This document shows positions 43,480 through 52,980 of a DNA stretch of 64,000 nt, one piece after another (position 1 is the first letter of the stretch; each line of letters opens with the position of its first letter). Position numbers and translations under genes: made by a program. The DNA lies in NCBI RefSeq assembly GCF_028767185.1, contig NZ_JARACK010000002.1:248001-312000 (forward strand), read 5' to 3'. The notes under the pieces are model-generated. The model was given only the letters and a program-made list of their open reading frames with translations. It searched no databases and was not told where the DNA came from. This DNA comes from Mangrovimonas aestuarii (GTDB taxonomy: Bacteria > Bacteroidota > Bacteroidia > Flavobacteriales > Flavobacteriaceae).

Positions 43480-44031
43480 ATGAAAAAAATGCTTATGCTA
43501 TTGCTGGTGGTAACATCCACTAGCTTGGCACAACGAACCGTATTCATTGATTTTGTAAATGAAGAATATACTCAAATGTCCATTTGGACAGAACCCACAG
43601 CATGGGAGGATTCTGGAGCCCAATTTGGTGTTGAGATTAAAAAAGTAATGCTATGGGGATGGGTATCTGCTTCTTTCTCTCACTATTCGTCCTTAGATCC
43701 ATCTTATACTGATCTTGTAGGGGCAGGAGGAGTCAATTTTAATATGCTCGGATATGACCAAGTGGTATATTATGCAGGAATGCGCTTGGGTCCAATGTGG
43801 CGTGAAACTAGCCCGTATCCTATGGTAGGTGGAATTGTAGGGTTTGACTGGAGGTTAAGTAGAAAGTACTCTTCGACTAAATTCCATGTAGGCATAAAGG
43901 CTTGGATTGATTACCGTGAAGATCAGAAAGAACAATTTTTTGGAGATTATCAGACCTATGAACCGGGTCTTGTGACAAACAATCCGCTTTTGGTAGAAAA
44001 TGGAGCAGTTGCTTTATCTTGGAGTTGGTAG
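43480..44031 (+). CDS. Exported hypothetical protein, barrel-like
   Basis: The 183-residue product has a signal peptide (MKKMLMLLLVVTSTSLAQ, cleavage after LAQ). It continues with alternating aromatic strands (VEIKKVMLWGWVSASFSHYS, YDQVVYYAGMRLGPMW) and ends in VALSWSW, the aromatic C-terminus of an outer-membrane beta-barrel. Eight strands would fit the length. I do not recognise a named family. The gene is flanked by hairpins and converges with the cation-efflux gene. Confidence 0.6.
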   Translation: MKKMLMLLLVVTSTSLAQRTVFIDFVNEEYTQMSIWTEPTAWEDSGAQFGVEIKKVMLWGWVSASFSHYSSLDPSYTDLVGAGGVNFNMLGYDQVVYYAGMRLGPMWRETSPYPMVGGIVGFDWRLSRKYSSTKFHVGIKAWIDYREDQKEQFFGDYQTYEPGLVTNNPLLVENGAVALSWSW

Positions 44032-44066
44032 CACCAATTAAATTTTCTTTTAAAAGAAGCAAGGTT

Positions 44067-44963
44067 TTATTTTTTGCTTTTTATAGAAAAGAGCTCTTCT
44101 TCAGGCTCAATATGGATGATAATATGCCCTAAATTAGGGATATGCTCTAATAAGTAGTCTTCCAGATTGTGAGCAATATTATGCCCTTCGCGAACCGAAA
44201 TGTCACCACTAACAACTGCATGTAAATCCACATGGTATTTAATGCCTGATTTTCTAACAAAACACTTTTCTGTACCCATAATACCGTCAACTTCAATGGC
44301 CTTTTTTCTAATCACTTCAATTAAATCATCATAAAAATGTTCATCCATGATTTCTCCCAATGCCGGTCTGAAAATTAAGTAGCTGTTATAAACAATAAAA
44401 GCAGAGGCAAATAGTGCAGCCCAATCATCTGCAGTTTCATAACCATCACCAAATATTATCGCAATTGAAATGCCTACAAAAGCCATTACAGAAGTTATGG
44501 CATCGCTGCGATGATGCCACGCGTCTGCTTTTAATGAAGAACTATTGGTTTCCTTACTTTTTTTAATAACGATTTGAAAGGAAATTTCTTTCCAAATAAT
44601 GATGCCTCCGAGTACAATTAAAGTCCATGGTTTTGGCACTTTGTGCGGTGTTTGAATATGTTGTATACTTTCGTATGCAATCACGGTAGCCGAGGTAACC
44701 AAAAAGGCAACAACAATAAATGTAATTAGTGGTTCAATTTTACCATGACCGTAGGGATGATTATCATCAGCGGGGCGCTTGGCATATTTTAGTCCTAAAA
44801 GCACTAAAAAGGATGAGAATATATCTGTTGTCGACTCAATGGCATCGGCAATCAAGGCATAAGAATTGCCAAAAATACCGGCAAGCCCCTTAATAATGGC
44901 TAAGCCGGTATTTCCAACAATACTAAAATAAGCTGTTTTTATGGCTGTTTGTTCACTACTCAA
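44067..44963 (-). CDS. Cation diffusion facilitator transporter
   Basis: This 298-residue protein has six membrane segments, the metal-site motifs ADAIESTTDIFSSFLV (TM2) and LKADAWHHRSDAITSV (TM5), DDNHPYGHGKIEPLIT in the loop, and a C-terminal cytosolic domain with HVDLHAVVSGDISVREGHNIA. CDF proteins exchange Zn2+, Fe2+ or other divalent cations for protons. The TM2 motif has E and T where zinc transporters often have H-x3-D, so iron, manganese or zinc are all possible. It lies 11 bases after the lipoprotein gene. Confidence 0.92.
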   Translation of the reverse strand: MSSEQTAIKTAYFSIVGNTGLAIIKGLAGIFGNSYALIADAIESTTDIFSSFLVLLGLKYAKRPADDNHPYGHGKIEPLITFIVVAFLVTSATVIAYESIQHIQTPHKVPKPWTLIVLGGIIIWKEISFQIVIKKSKETNSSSLKADAWHHRSDAITSVMAFVGISIAIIFGDGYETADDWAALFASAFIVYNSYLIFRPALGEIMDEHFYDDLIEVIRKKAIEVDGIMGTEKCFVRKSGIKYHVDLHAVVSGDISVREGHNIAHNLEDYLLEHIPNLGHIIIHIEPEEELFSIKSKK

Positions 44964-44973
44964 TATATATTAA

Positions 44974-45441
44974 TTAGTTTTTTTCAAAAGTAAGGTAATC
45001 TGTGCCACCATTACCACCACTGATATCGATTAATTCGATTTTTGTTGGAGACTCCGATATGAAATGCCAATCATCATTAAGTTCTTCAAAGTCATTAGTC
45101 AGATCAAAAAATATATTAAAATTTACATCTAGTGGATTGTCATCATTGCTACTACTATTGGTTACGCTCCATATACCTTCATAATTAGTTGTTCCATTAG
45201 ATGCACTCAATACACCGGAATTATGAAAGGTAAAATTATAGCCATTAAAATGATTTGTTTCATCATCTCCAGAGTCTATAAATTTTGTAATTCGCCATGT
45301 ACCACTTTCAACATTGTCCTCTATTTGGTTAACCAAATCAGAGTCTGATGAGTTATTATCATCATCACTACTACATGAACTAAAACTTAAGATTGTGACT
45401 GAAATTATTGTTAGGGCTAATTTTAAATGATTTGATTTCAT
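44974..45441 (-). CDS. Lipoprotein of unknown function, lipocalin-like
   Basis: The 155-residue product has a lipobox (SFSSC, Cys23) followed by a serine/aspartate-rich linker and a beta-rich domain with SGTWRITKFIDSGDDETNHF, FTFHNSGVLSASNG and YEGIWSVTNSSS. This is the layout of the lipocalin-like small lipoproteins common in flavobacteria. No ligand is known. It precedes the cation-efflux gene by 10 bases and is probably co-transcribed with it. Confidence 0.7.
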   Translation of the reverse strand: MKSNHLKLALTIISVTILSFSSCSSDDDNNSSDSDLVNQIEDNVESGTWRITKFIDSGDDETNHFNGYNFTFHNSGVLSASNGTTNYEGIWSVTNSSSNDDNPLDVNFNIFFDLTNDFEELNDDWHFISESPTKIELIDISGGNGGTDYLTFEKN

Positions 45442-45811
45442 GATAATTGGTTTTATTGATTAAGGTGTTTTTTACTGCTGCTTTTGTTTACTCCTAAGTA
45501 TGTGAGTAATATACGTTATTGAAAATACATAAAATTCTTTTAATATGAGTTTGTTTCAGCTAGGTTAGTCGTTAAATAATAGTAATTGTAAATTATTGTT
45601 TTTTTAATGATTTTTGGTTTTTAATAATGAAGTTATGTGAGTTGTTTTTGTTACTCTAGAATTTGATTTGTGCAAATCAAGAACGACTGACCTTTTCATG
45701 CTTCACCATTGCCTAAAGCAAAATTTCTAGGATATCTATTATATTATTTTAACGTTTATTTTATAACTGTTGATAGTTTTACTATTATTTTTGCAGGTAA
45801 ATATTTCATTG
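45442..45811. other. Divergent gap between lipoprotein and TetR genes
   Basis: About 370 bases, strongly AT-rich, containing promoters for both directions. No Fnr-like dyad, no clear palindrome and no additional gene were found. Confidence 0.5.
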
Positions 45812-46492
45812 ATGGATAAGCTACTTTCAAATATTAAAATTCAAATCCCTGAAGGCGTTTACTTAAAGGACCCAGAATCTTCAACTCTGGGAAAGAAAAT
45901 TTTAGAGAAAAGTATAGAAATGATTGCTGAAATTGGTTTCGAGGAATTCAATTTTAAAAAATTGGGATTAGCAATTTCTTCTAATGAGAGCTCCATATAT
46001 CGTTATTTCGAAAATAAGCATATGCTATTGATTTATCTTGTTTCATGGTATTGGGGGTGGATAGAATACAAGTTAGTTATAGAGACTTTTAGCATAAAAG
46101 AAACAAATGCAAAATTGTTGAAGGCAATAAATATCATAACGGGCACAATAACAAATGATGGAAAGTTTGAGCATATAAACGAAGTATTGCTCAACCAAAT
46201 TGTTATCCATGAGAACCCAAAATCATACTTAACAAAGGAGGTTGACTCAGAAAACGTAAAAGGTTTTTTTCTTCCCTTTAAGCGCGTAGTATTGAGGTTG
46301 AGTGAAATAATATCGGAAGGTAAGCCTGAATATAAATTCCCCGAAAGTTTAGCTAGTACAATAGTGGAGGGGTCAATACATCAGCACTACTCAAGACTTC
46401 ATTTAAAATCCATTACCAGCTGTAATAATTCGGCTACTGTGAATGATTTTTTTATTGATTTAATTTTAAAAGTTATTGGCAATGAAAAATAA
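45812..46492 (+). CDS. TetR family regulator of the export operon
   Basis: From the ATG at 45812 the protein has 226 residues (an in-frame ATG at 45770 adds 14 hydrophobic residues unlike a TetR start). The helix-turn-helix lies at about residues 40-70: SIEMIAEIGFEEFNFKKLGL and SSNESSIYRYFENKHMLLIY. The rest is the usual helical ligand and dimer domain. Its stop lies past the start of the ABC gene (10-base overlap), so regulator and transporter are one operon, presumably autorepressed. Confidence 0.85.
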   Translation: MDKLLSNIKIQIPEGVYLKDPESSTLGKKILEKSIEMIAEIGFEEFNFKKLGLAISSNESSIYRYFENKHMLLIYLVSWYWGWIEYKLVIETFSIKETNAKLLKAINIITGTITNDGKFEHINEVLLNQIVIHENPKSYLTKEVDSENVKGFFLPFKRVVLRLSEIISEGKPEYKFPESLASTIVEGSIHQHYSRLHLKSITSCNNSATVNDFFIDLILKVIGNEK

Positions 46493-48149
46493 ACCACTAA
46501 CACCTTGGAAGCGTTTTTTAGGGTTACTAAAACTTGAAAGAAAAGATGTTTTTCATATAGCTTATTATGCTGTTTTTGAAGGGGTTGTTGCCTTGTCGTT
46601 ACCTTTGGGAATCCAATATATTATCAATTTACTACAGAATGCACAAATTTCTACTTCTTGGATCGTTTTGGTGATTTTAGTATCTATTGGTGTTGCCTTT
46701 TCAGGCGTTTTAAAGTTTATGCAAATGCGTATTATTGAAGCTATGCAACAACGTATATTTACAAGGGCATCGTTTGAATTGACTTATCGTTTTCCTAAAA
46801 TTAAAATGGATGAATTGAAGGATTACTACCTTCCCGAATTAGCAAATCGATTCTTCGATACATTAACAATTCAAAAAAGCTTATCAAAGATATTGATTGA
46901 CGTTCCTTCAGCTTTTCTTCAAATTGTATTTGCTTTAGTTTTACTGTCGTTTTATCATCCATTCTTTATAGTTTTTGGTATTCTTCTATTGTTACTTGTC
47001 TTTACCTTATTTAGGTTTACTGCTCAAGAGGGACTAAATACCAGTTTAAAAGAATCTAAATACAAGTATAAAGTTGCACATTGGCTTCAGGAAATAGCTC
47101 GTTCCGTAATAAGTTTTAAAGCTTCCGGAAAAACAACATTAGCCCTTGAAAAAAATGATGAGTTGGTAGGAGAGTACCTTAAATCAAGGGAGAGTCATTT
47201 TAAAGTATTAACTACCCAATTTGGACTAATGATAGGGTTCAAGGTGCTTGTTACTGCTGGGCTTTTAGTTGTTGGTGGAGTTTTGGTTTTTAATCAGCAA
47301 ATGAATATTGGTCAATTTGTCGCTTCAGAGATTATTATACTTCTTGTTATTGCTTCTGTTGAAAAGCTAATTAGTGGTCTGCAATGGTTTTACGATGTAT
47401 TGACAGCCATAGAAAAGTTAGGATTGGTAGTTGATAATTCTCTGGAATCCCAAGAAGGTGAGACTTTACCAAAGGATTTACCGCTTAAATTAGAGTTAAA
47501 TAATGTAGGGTATTCAGTGGATAGTCAAAGTCCCCCTATCCTAAGTAACATCAGTTTTAGCATTTTACCCAAAGATAGAGTTTTAATAACAGGTGAAAGC
47601 GGGGCAGGGAAGTCTAGCTTATTGCAGATACTTGCGGGGATTTTAGAACCAACATTAGGACGGATAAATGTAAATAATCTAGATCTAAAAAGTTTTCTCA
47701 TTAACGACTATAGGTCGAATTTAGGGCTGTCACTTTCAGAAGAAAGTCCTTTTGAAGGGACCATTAGAGAAAATGTCACTTTTGGAAATTCAGAAGTTAC
47801 AGATGGACAGATCTATAAGGTGTTCGATCAAATTAATTTAACGGGTTTTTTAAGAGAGCAAACTAAGGGATTAAATACATTTTTAAAACCTGAAGGAAAG
47901 CAAATACCATTTACAATAGCCAAAAAGCTGGTTCTAGCAAGATCCATTATAAAACAACCTAAACTATTAATTCTCGAAGATCCATTAGACCAATTTAATA
48001 ATGAAGAAACCCAGAAAATAATAAGCTTCCTAGCTAGTCCCGAACAACCTTGGAGTTTAGTTGTGGTAAGCAACAATCCTATATGGAAGCAAAAATGTAA
48101 TAAACATATTTCATTAGTTAACGGTAAAATAGATAAAATCACTCAATAA
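46482..48149 (+). CDS. ABC transporter, fused membrane and ATPase domains, with degenerate ATPase motifs
   Basis: I start at the ATG at 46482 (555 residues), not the TTG six bases earlier. A six-helix exporter domain (about 20-320) precedes the nucleotide-binding domain. Walker A is intact (TGESGAGKSSLLQI). The rest is altered: no Q-loop glutamine (LSLSEESPFEGT), no LSGGQ signature (EGKQIPFTIAKKLVLARS), Walker B reads LLILEDPLDQ (ED instead of DE), and the switch histidine is replaced (VVVSNNP). There is no N-terminal peptidase domain. It forms an export complex with the HlyD and TolC proteins downstream. ATP hydrolysis by a homodimer would be unusual. Confidence 0.85.
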   Translation: MKNKPLTPWKRFLGLLKLERKDVFHIAYYAVFEGVVALSLPLGIQYIINLLQNAQISTSWIVLVILVSIGVAFSGVLKFMQMRIIEAMQQRIFTRASFELTYRFPKIKMDELKDYYLPELANRFFDTLTIQKSLSKILIDVPSAFLQIVFALVLLSFYHPFFIVFGILLLLLVFTLFRFTAQEGLNTSLKESKYKYKVAHWLQEIARSVISFKASGKTTLALEKNDELVGEYLKSRESHFKVLTTQFGLMIGFKVLVTAGLLVVGGVLVFNQQMNIGQFVASEIIILLVIASVEKLISGLQWFYDVLTAIEKLGLVVDNSLESQEGETLPKDLPLKLELNNVGYSVDSQSPPILSNISFSILPKDRVLITGESGAGKSSLLQILAGILEPTLGRINVNNLDLKSFLINDYRSNLGLSLSEESPFEGTIRENVTFGNSEVTDGQIYKVFDQINLTGFLREQTKGLNTFLKPEGKQIPFTIAKKLVLARSIIKQPKLLILEDPLDQFNNEETQKIISFLASPEQPWSLVVVSNNPIWKQKCNKHISLVNGKIDKITQ

Positions 48150-48152
48150 ACG

Positions 48153-49514
48153 ATGTTGAATATCTCAAATAATAGTATTTCAAAATATCTGGATGTAAAG
48201 TCATTTAAATCTGGAGAATATGTAATGTCTAAAACATATTATCCATGGTTTAAACGCTTTTTATTGGCGATTTTCATTGTGTTGCTTGTTGCATTGTTTT
48301 TACCATGGACTCAAAATGTACGTAGTGATGGATATGTTACAACACTTTATCCAGACCAAAGGCCTCAAACCATTCAGTCTCCAATTCCTGGACGAATAGA
48401 ACAATGGTATGTTCGAGAAGGGGAATTTGTGAAAAAAGGTGATACTATTTTAAGAGTTTCTGAGATAAAAAGTGAGTATTTTGATGAAAGATTAGCCGAA
48501 AGGACAAGTGATCAGGTTGATGCAAAATCATTTTCTGTTGGAGCTTATAAAAATAAAGTAGCGGCTTTAAGAAATCAAATAAAGGCTTTAAAGGAAGAAC
48601 AGAAGTATAAACTGGAACAGGCTAGGAACAAGCTTGAACAGGCTCATTTTAAAGTTAAGAGCGACAGTATGGATTTGGTGGCTATGAAAACCAATGCCCA
48701 AATTGCCGATTCGCAATTTAAGCGGACTCAAACACTACAGAACGAAGGTCTCAAATCGGTAAGGGAGTTAGAAGACAAGCAAGCCAAACTTCAAGAAGCC
48801 AAGGCTAAACTGGTAGCCCAACAAAATAAATTACTATCCTCTAAAAATGACTTGATAAATGCAGAATTGAACATTTCAACAATTAAGGCAACCTATTCTG
48901 ATAAATTGGCAAAGGCAGAGAGTGATCTTTTTTCCGCACAATCAAGTGCCTTTGATACTGAGGCACAAGTATTGAAATTACAGACTAATTTAGCTAATTA
49001 CCAGAGGCGGAGTAGTTTACAGTATATTACGGCTCCTCAAGATGGGTTTATCAACAAAGCAATAGTAGCTGGTATAGGAGAAACAATCAAAGAAGGTCAA
49101 AAACTCGTTGGGATTATGCCTTCAAATTACCAATTAGCAGTTGAAATATTTGTTAAGCCAATCGATTTACCTCTAATACATAATGGAGAAAAGGTGAGGG
49201 TTCAGTTTGACGGTTGGCCTGCAATAGTTTTCAGTGGCTGGCCTAATGCTTCTTACGGAACCTATGGAGCTGAAATTGTAGCTATTGAAAACTACACGAG
49301 TGATAATGGGTACTATAGAGTTTTAGTTGCACCAGATCCGAGTTCAGAACCTTGGCCTAAGGAAATTCGTGTAGGATCTGGAGCAAAGACAATGGCTCTT
49401 CTAAATGATGTTCCAATTTGGTTTGAACTTTGGCGCCAAATAAATAGTTTCCCTCCAAATTACTATAAACCAAAGATAGAAGAATCCAATAAAAACAGTA
49501 AAGACAAAGAATAA
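48153..49514 (+). CDS. HlyD family adaptor of the export operon
   Basis: The 453-residue protein has a cytosolic N-terminus, one membrane helix (about 35-55, FLLAIFIVLLVALFLPW), a lipoyl half-domain (IQSPIPGRIEQWYVREGEFV), long coiled-coil helices (about 110-270) and the second lipoyl half plus barrel (APQDGFINKAIVAGIGETIK). This is the HlyD adaptor of type I secretion or drug-export systems, linking ABC protein and TolC. It starts 3 bases after the ABC gene stop and overlaps the TolC gene by one base. Confidence 0.9.
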   Translation: MLNISNNSISKYLDVKSFKSGEYVMSKTYYPWFKRFLLAIFIVLLVALFLPWTQNVRSDGYVTTLYPDQRPQTIQSPIPGRIEQWYVREGEFVKKGDTILRVSEIKSEYFDERLAERTSDQVDAKSFSVGAYKNKVAALRNQIKALKEEQKYKLEQARNKLEQAHFKVKSDSMDLVAMKTNAQIADSQFKRTQTLQNEGLKSVRELEDKQAKLQEAKAKLVAQQNKLLSSKNDLINAELNISTIKATYSDKLAKAESDLFSAQSSAFDTEAQVLKLQTNLANYQRRSSLQYITAPQDGFINKAIVAGIGETIKEGQKLVGIMPSNYQLAVEIFVKPIDLPLIHNGEKVRVQFDGWPAIVFSGWPNASYGTYGAEIVAIENYTSDNGYYRVLVAPDPSSEPWPKEIRVGSGAKTMALLNDVPIWFELWRQINSFPPNYYKPKIEESNKNSKDKE

Positions 49515-50911
49515 TGAAAAAGAAGCTATTAATATGTTTTGTGCTTTACTTTAATTATGGGTTCTCTCAAGATATTGGAAATGTCTTAACGCTAGAGGAG
49601 TATATAGGCTTTGTAAAAAACTATCATCCAATTGTAAAACAGGCCAGACTTTTGGTTAATACTGCAGAGGCTGATTTATTGCGAGCTCGTGGCGCTTTTG
49701 ATCCCAAGTTGGAAGTGAACCATGATGTTAAAGATTTTGACGATACAAACTACTATGATAAGTTTAAAGCAACTTTTAAAGTGCCTACTTGGTATGGGGT
49801 AACCCTAAAAGCTAACTTAGAAGACAATCAAGGATATTATCTAAACCCAGAGGCAAAAACTCCAGATGATGGACTTTATAGTGCAGGTATATCTCTATCC
49901 TTAGCCAAAGGATTGTTGATGAACGATCGTATGGCAACCCTAAAGCAGGCTAAGTATTTTACTCGCGAAGCTAAAGCAAAACAAGAACTTCTTGTTAACG
50001 ATATTCTTTATGATGCATTAGAAGCGTATTTTAATTGGTTTAGGAATTACCAAAAACAAAACGTTCAACAAGCTTATGTTGACAATGCTGCATTCCGTTT
50101 GAATAATGTAAAAAAGAGCTTTGTTGCTGGTGATAAGCCAGCAATTGATACTCTTGAAGCATCTATCAATCTTAAAAGCAGAAAACTAGATTTTGAAAAA
50201 GCTAATATCGCCTTATTAAAATCTCAATTAGAACTATCCAATTATTTATGGATTGAGGATAATATACCTTTGGAACTGAAAGAAGACGTTATACCTGAAT
50301 TAACTGTCAATAATTCAATTGATCGAGTGCTTGGTACTTCAATTTTGAACTTAGATTCCCTAGATTTAAAGTCACACCCAAAAATATTGGCATTGCAATA
50401 TAAAAGCCAGCGATTAAAATTAGAAAAGCGGCTTAAAGCTAACAATTTGCTACCCAGAATAGATTTGGAATATAATTTTATCAGTTCAGACTATAAATAC
50501 ATTAACAGCTTTAATACAGAAAACTATAAAGGCCTTTTGCGAATTGAGTTTCCTTTGTTTCTTCGTAAAGAAAGAGGAGATTTAAAGTTAGCTAAACTAA
50601 AAATACAAGATCTTGAATTCGATTTATCCACAACCCAAGTTACTTTAAGAAATAAAGTGGATGCCATTTTAGGTGAACTTGATGCTTACCAAAATCAAAT
50701 TGATATTTTAGACGAATTAATAGAAGATTATGAGCAATTTGTTGCCAGCGAAGAGAGAAGATTTTTTTTGGGTGATGGTTCTGTGTTTCTAATTAATTAT
50801 AGGGAGGTTAAGCTAATTGAGAGTCAGATAAAATTTTTAGACACTCAATACGAACTTCTAACTTCCAAATCTAATTTACTTAGGGTCCTTGCTGGTTTAA
50901 CCAATTTGTAA
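49514..50911 (+). CDS. TolC family outer-membrane channel
   Basis: The 465-residue protein has a signal peptide (ending GFSQ), the repeat starts LTLEEYIGFVKNYHPIVKQA and ALEAYFNWFRNYQKQNVQQ, and long helical stretches typical of the TolC tunnel. It starts one base inside the end of the HlyD gene. It completes a three-part export system with the ABC protein and adaptor. The cargo is unknown; no secreted RTX-type or bacteriocin gene is adjacent. Confidence 0.88.
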   Translation: MKKKLLICFVLYFNYGFSQDIGNVLTLEEYIGFVKNYHPIVKQARLLVNTAEADLLRARGAFDPKLEVNHDVKDFDDTNYYDKFKATFKVPTWYGVTLKANLEDNQGYYLNPEAKTPDDGLYSAGISLSLAKGLLMNDRMATLKQAKYFTREAKAKQELLVNDILYDALEAYFNWFRNYQKQNVQQAYVDNAAFRLNNVKKSFVAGDKPAIDTLEASINLKSRKLDFEKANIALLKSQLELSNYLWIEDNIPLELKEDVIPELTVNNSIDRVLGTSILNLDSLDLKSHPKILALQYKSQRLKLEKRLKANNLLPRIDLEYNFISSDYKYINSFNTENYKGLLRIEFPLFLRKERGDLKLAKLKIQDLEFDLSTTQVTLRNKVDAILGELDAYQNQIDILDELIEDYEQFVASEERRFFLGDGSVFLINYREVKLIESQIKFLDTQYELLTSKSNLLRVLAGLTNL

Positions 50912-50971
50912 ACAAAGTGTGAAATCTAATTATTTACCGCTTAAACGAGTAACACTCTCGCATCAAAACTC

Positions 50972-50979
50972 TACTTTTG
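50972..50979 (+). promoter_or_regulatory. -7 element TACTTTTG before the ABC-F gene
   Basis: TACTTTTG is a perfect TAnnTTTG element 20 bases before the ATG at 50999. No clear -33 element or operator was recognised. Confidence 0.6.
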
Positions 50980-50998
50980 CAGACTTAAAATTTTTGTT

Positions 50999-52630
50999 AT
51001 GATTTCAGTGAATGGGCTTACAGTAGAGTTTAGTGCAAGAACTTTATTCAAGGATGTAAACTTTGTTATCAATCCCAATGATAAGATTGCACTTATGGGA
51101 AAAAATGGTGCCGGAAAGTCGACGATGATGAAAATCATAGCAGGGGAGAAGGAACCAAATAGAGGAGGTATTCATTGTGCTCCAGATACAGTAATTGCAT
51201 ATCTTCCACAACACTTGCTTACCCAAGATAACTGTACCGTTTTTGAAGAAACAGCCAAGGCCTTTGGTCATATCTTTGAAATGAAGAGGGAAATGGATGA
51301 GCTTAACACTCAACTTGAAACACGAACAGATTACGAGTCTGAAGAATATATGAAAATCATTGAGCGTGTCAGTGAATTGGGTGAAAAGTTCTATTCTATA
51401 GAAGATACAAATTACGATGCCGAAGTAGAAAAGGCATTGCTGGGTTTGGGGTTTAAGCGTTCTGATTTTACACGTAATACATCAGAGTTTAGTGGTGGAT
51501 GGCGGATGCGTATTGAGCTGGCAAAAATACTTTTGAAGAAACCTGATTTAGTGCTTTTGGATGAGCCAACAAACCATATCGATATCGAATCGGTTATCTG
51601 GTTGGAGGACTTTTTGAAAAACAAAGCCAAAGCTGTTATTGTAATTTCTCACGATAAAACCTTTATCGACAATATTACCAACAGAACCATTGAAGTAACT
51701 ATGGGAAGAATTTATGATTATAAAGCCAATTACTCCCATTACCTGACACTTCGTGAAGAACGCCGTGCACAGCAAATCAAGGAATATAACGAGCAACAAA
51801 AGCTGATTAAGGAAACCAAGCGTTTTATAGAGCAGTTTAAGGGAACATACTCTAAAACAAACCAGGTGAGTTCACGTCAGCGGATGTTGGAAAAAATGGA
51901 AATCGTAGAAATTGACGAAATAGACAATTCGGCATTGCATCTGCGTTTTCCTCCATCCGAACGTTCAGGCGATTATCCTGTAACAGTTAAAGAAATGAGT
52001 AAGTCGTATGGTGATCATGTGGTTTTTAAAGATGCTAATATGTCAATTGCGCGTGGTGAGAAAGTTTCTTTTGTCGGTAGAAACGGTGAAGGTAAATCAA
52101 CTATGATAAAAGCGATTATGGGTGAGATTGATTTTGAAGGTCATTGTCAGTTAGGACATAATGCAAAGGTTGGTTATTTCGCACAAAATCAAGCATCATT
52201 ATTGGATAATGAATTAACGGTTTTTGAGACAGTAGATTTAGTAGCTGAAGGAGAAATAAGAAAAGAAATTAAAAACATACTTGGAGCATTTATGTTCTCG
52301 GGCGATGCTATTGATAAAAAAGTACAATTTCTATCAGGTGGAGAAAAAACACGATTGGCAATGGTTAAGTTGCTACTAGAGCCAGTAAATGTGCTTATTC
52401 TCGATGAGCCAACCAACCATTTGGACTTGAAGTCAAAAGATGTTCTTAAGGAAGCGTTACGAAAATTTGACGGGACGCTGATTTTGGTATCCCATGACCG
52501 AGCGTTTTTAGAAGGATTGTCCCAAAAAGTGTTTGAGTTTAAAGATCAGCGTGTTATAGAGCATTTTGAGACCATTGATGAGTTTTTGGAAAGAAACCGC
52601 GTAGAGCAATTAAAACACCTTGATCTGTAA
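50999..52630 (+). CDS. ABC-F family ATPase
   Basis: This 543-residue soluble protein has two ABC domains joined by a charged linker (about 240-310). Walker A is GKNGAGKSTMMKI and GRNGEGKSTMIKA, the signatures FSGGWRMRIELA and LSGGEKTRLAMV, and Walker B LVLLDEPTNHID and LILDEPTNHLD. There is no membrane domain. ABC-F proteins act on ribosomes as translation factors or antibiotic-protection proteins. The length and the short linker fit the housekeeping YdiF/YbiT-like groups rather than a resistance protein, but that cannot be decided by eye. Confidence 0.92.
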   Translation: MISVNGLTVEFSARTLFKDVNFVINPNDKIALMGKNGAGKSTMMKIIAGEKEPNRGGIHCAPDTVIAYLPQHLLTQDNCTVFEETAKAFGHIFEMKREMDELNTQLETRTDYESEEYMKIIERVSELGEKFYSIEDTNYDAEVEKALLGLGFKRSDFTRNTSEFSGGWRMRIELAKILLKKPDLVLLDEPTNHIDIESVIWLEDFLKNKAKAVIVISHDKTFIDNITNRTIEVTMGRIYDYKANYSHYLTLREERRAQQIKEYNEQQKLIKETKRFIEQFKGTYSKTNQVSSRQRMLEKMEIVEIDEIDNSALHLRFPPSERSGDYPVTVKEMSKSYGDHVVFKDANMSIARGEKVSFVGRNGEGKSTMIKAIMGEIDFEGHCQLGHNAKVGYFAQNQASLLDNELTVFETVDLVAEGEIRKEIKNILGAFMFSGDAIDKKVQFLSGGEKTRLAMVKLLLEPVNVLILDEPTNHLDLKSKDVLKEALRKFDGTLILVSHDRAFLEGLSQKVFEFKDQRVIEHFETIDEFLERNRVEQLKHLDL

Positions 52631-52670
52631 GGGAGTCTTAAATTATATGTAGTAGTTATAAAGGTAAATA

Positions 52671-52702
52671 AAAGGGGTTAGTGAAAACTAAGCCCTTTTT
52701 TG
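52671..52702 (+). terminator. Terminator after the ABC-F gene
   Basis: GGGGTTAGT and ACTAAGCCC form a 9-bp stem with one mismatch around GAAA, followed by six T. Confidence 0.8.
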
Positions 52703-52754
52703 TGGATATGATTTTATCTTTGTCGCTAAAATTTGAACTCGTTATCTCCGGGTT

Positions 52755-52883
52755 ATGAATTCCAAGAAAAACGTTTTGACAACGTATTTACTGGGGTTCC
52801 CAGACTACAATTTTATAAAATCGTATGCAAAACCGTATGCAGTTTTTGGCTTTGGGTTAAAAACAATACTTGTTCGAATATAG
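52755..52883 (+). CDS. Possible 42-residue small protein
   Basis: An ATG after the terminator opens a frame MNSKKNVLTTYLLGFPDYNF continuing to a TAG at 52881-52883. The composition is balanced and aromatic-rich. It has no recognised family and no clear promoter. It could be a remnant of a larger gene, a small real gene or chance. The remainder of the 52631-52980 gap shows nothing else. Confidence 0.2.
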   Translation: MNSKKNVLTTYLLGFPDYNFIKSYAKPYAVFGFGLKTILVRI

Positions 52884-52980
52884 TCAAAAAGAATTGAATA
52901 ATTTAGTGTTGAAATAAAAAGAATTTATAGCGAGTAATTAATACTGTTACAGTCTAGGATTGTTGGTATCTCAATAGTTT

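Noticed and set aside
46476-46481. TTG start two codons upstream in the ABC gene
   Set aside because: The ATG at 46482 gives a more usual start; the two extra residues have no support.
52741-52770. Stretch resembling a tRNA T-arm
   Set aside because: No matching acceptor or anticodon arm could be folded.
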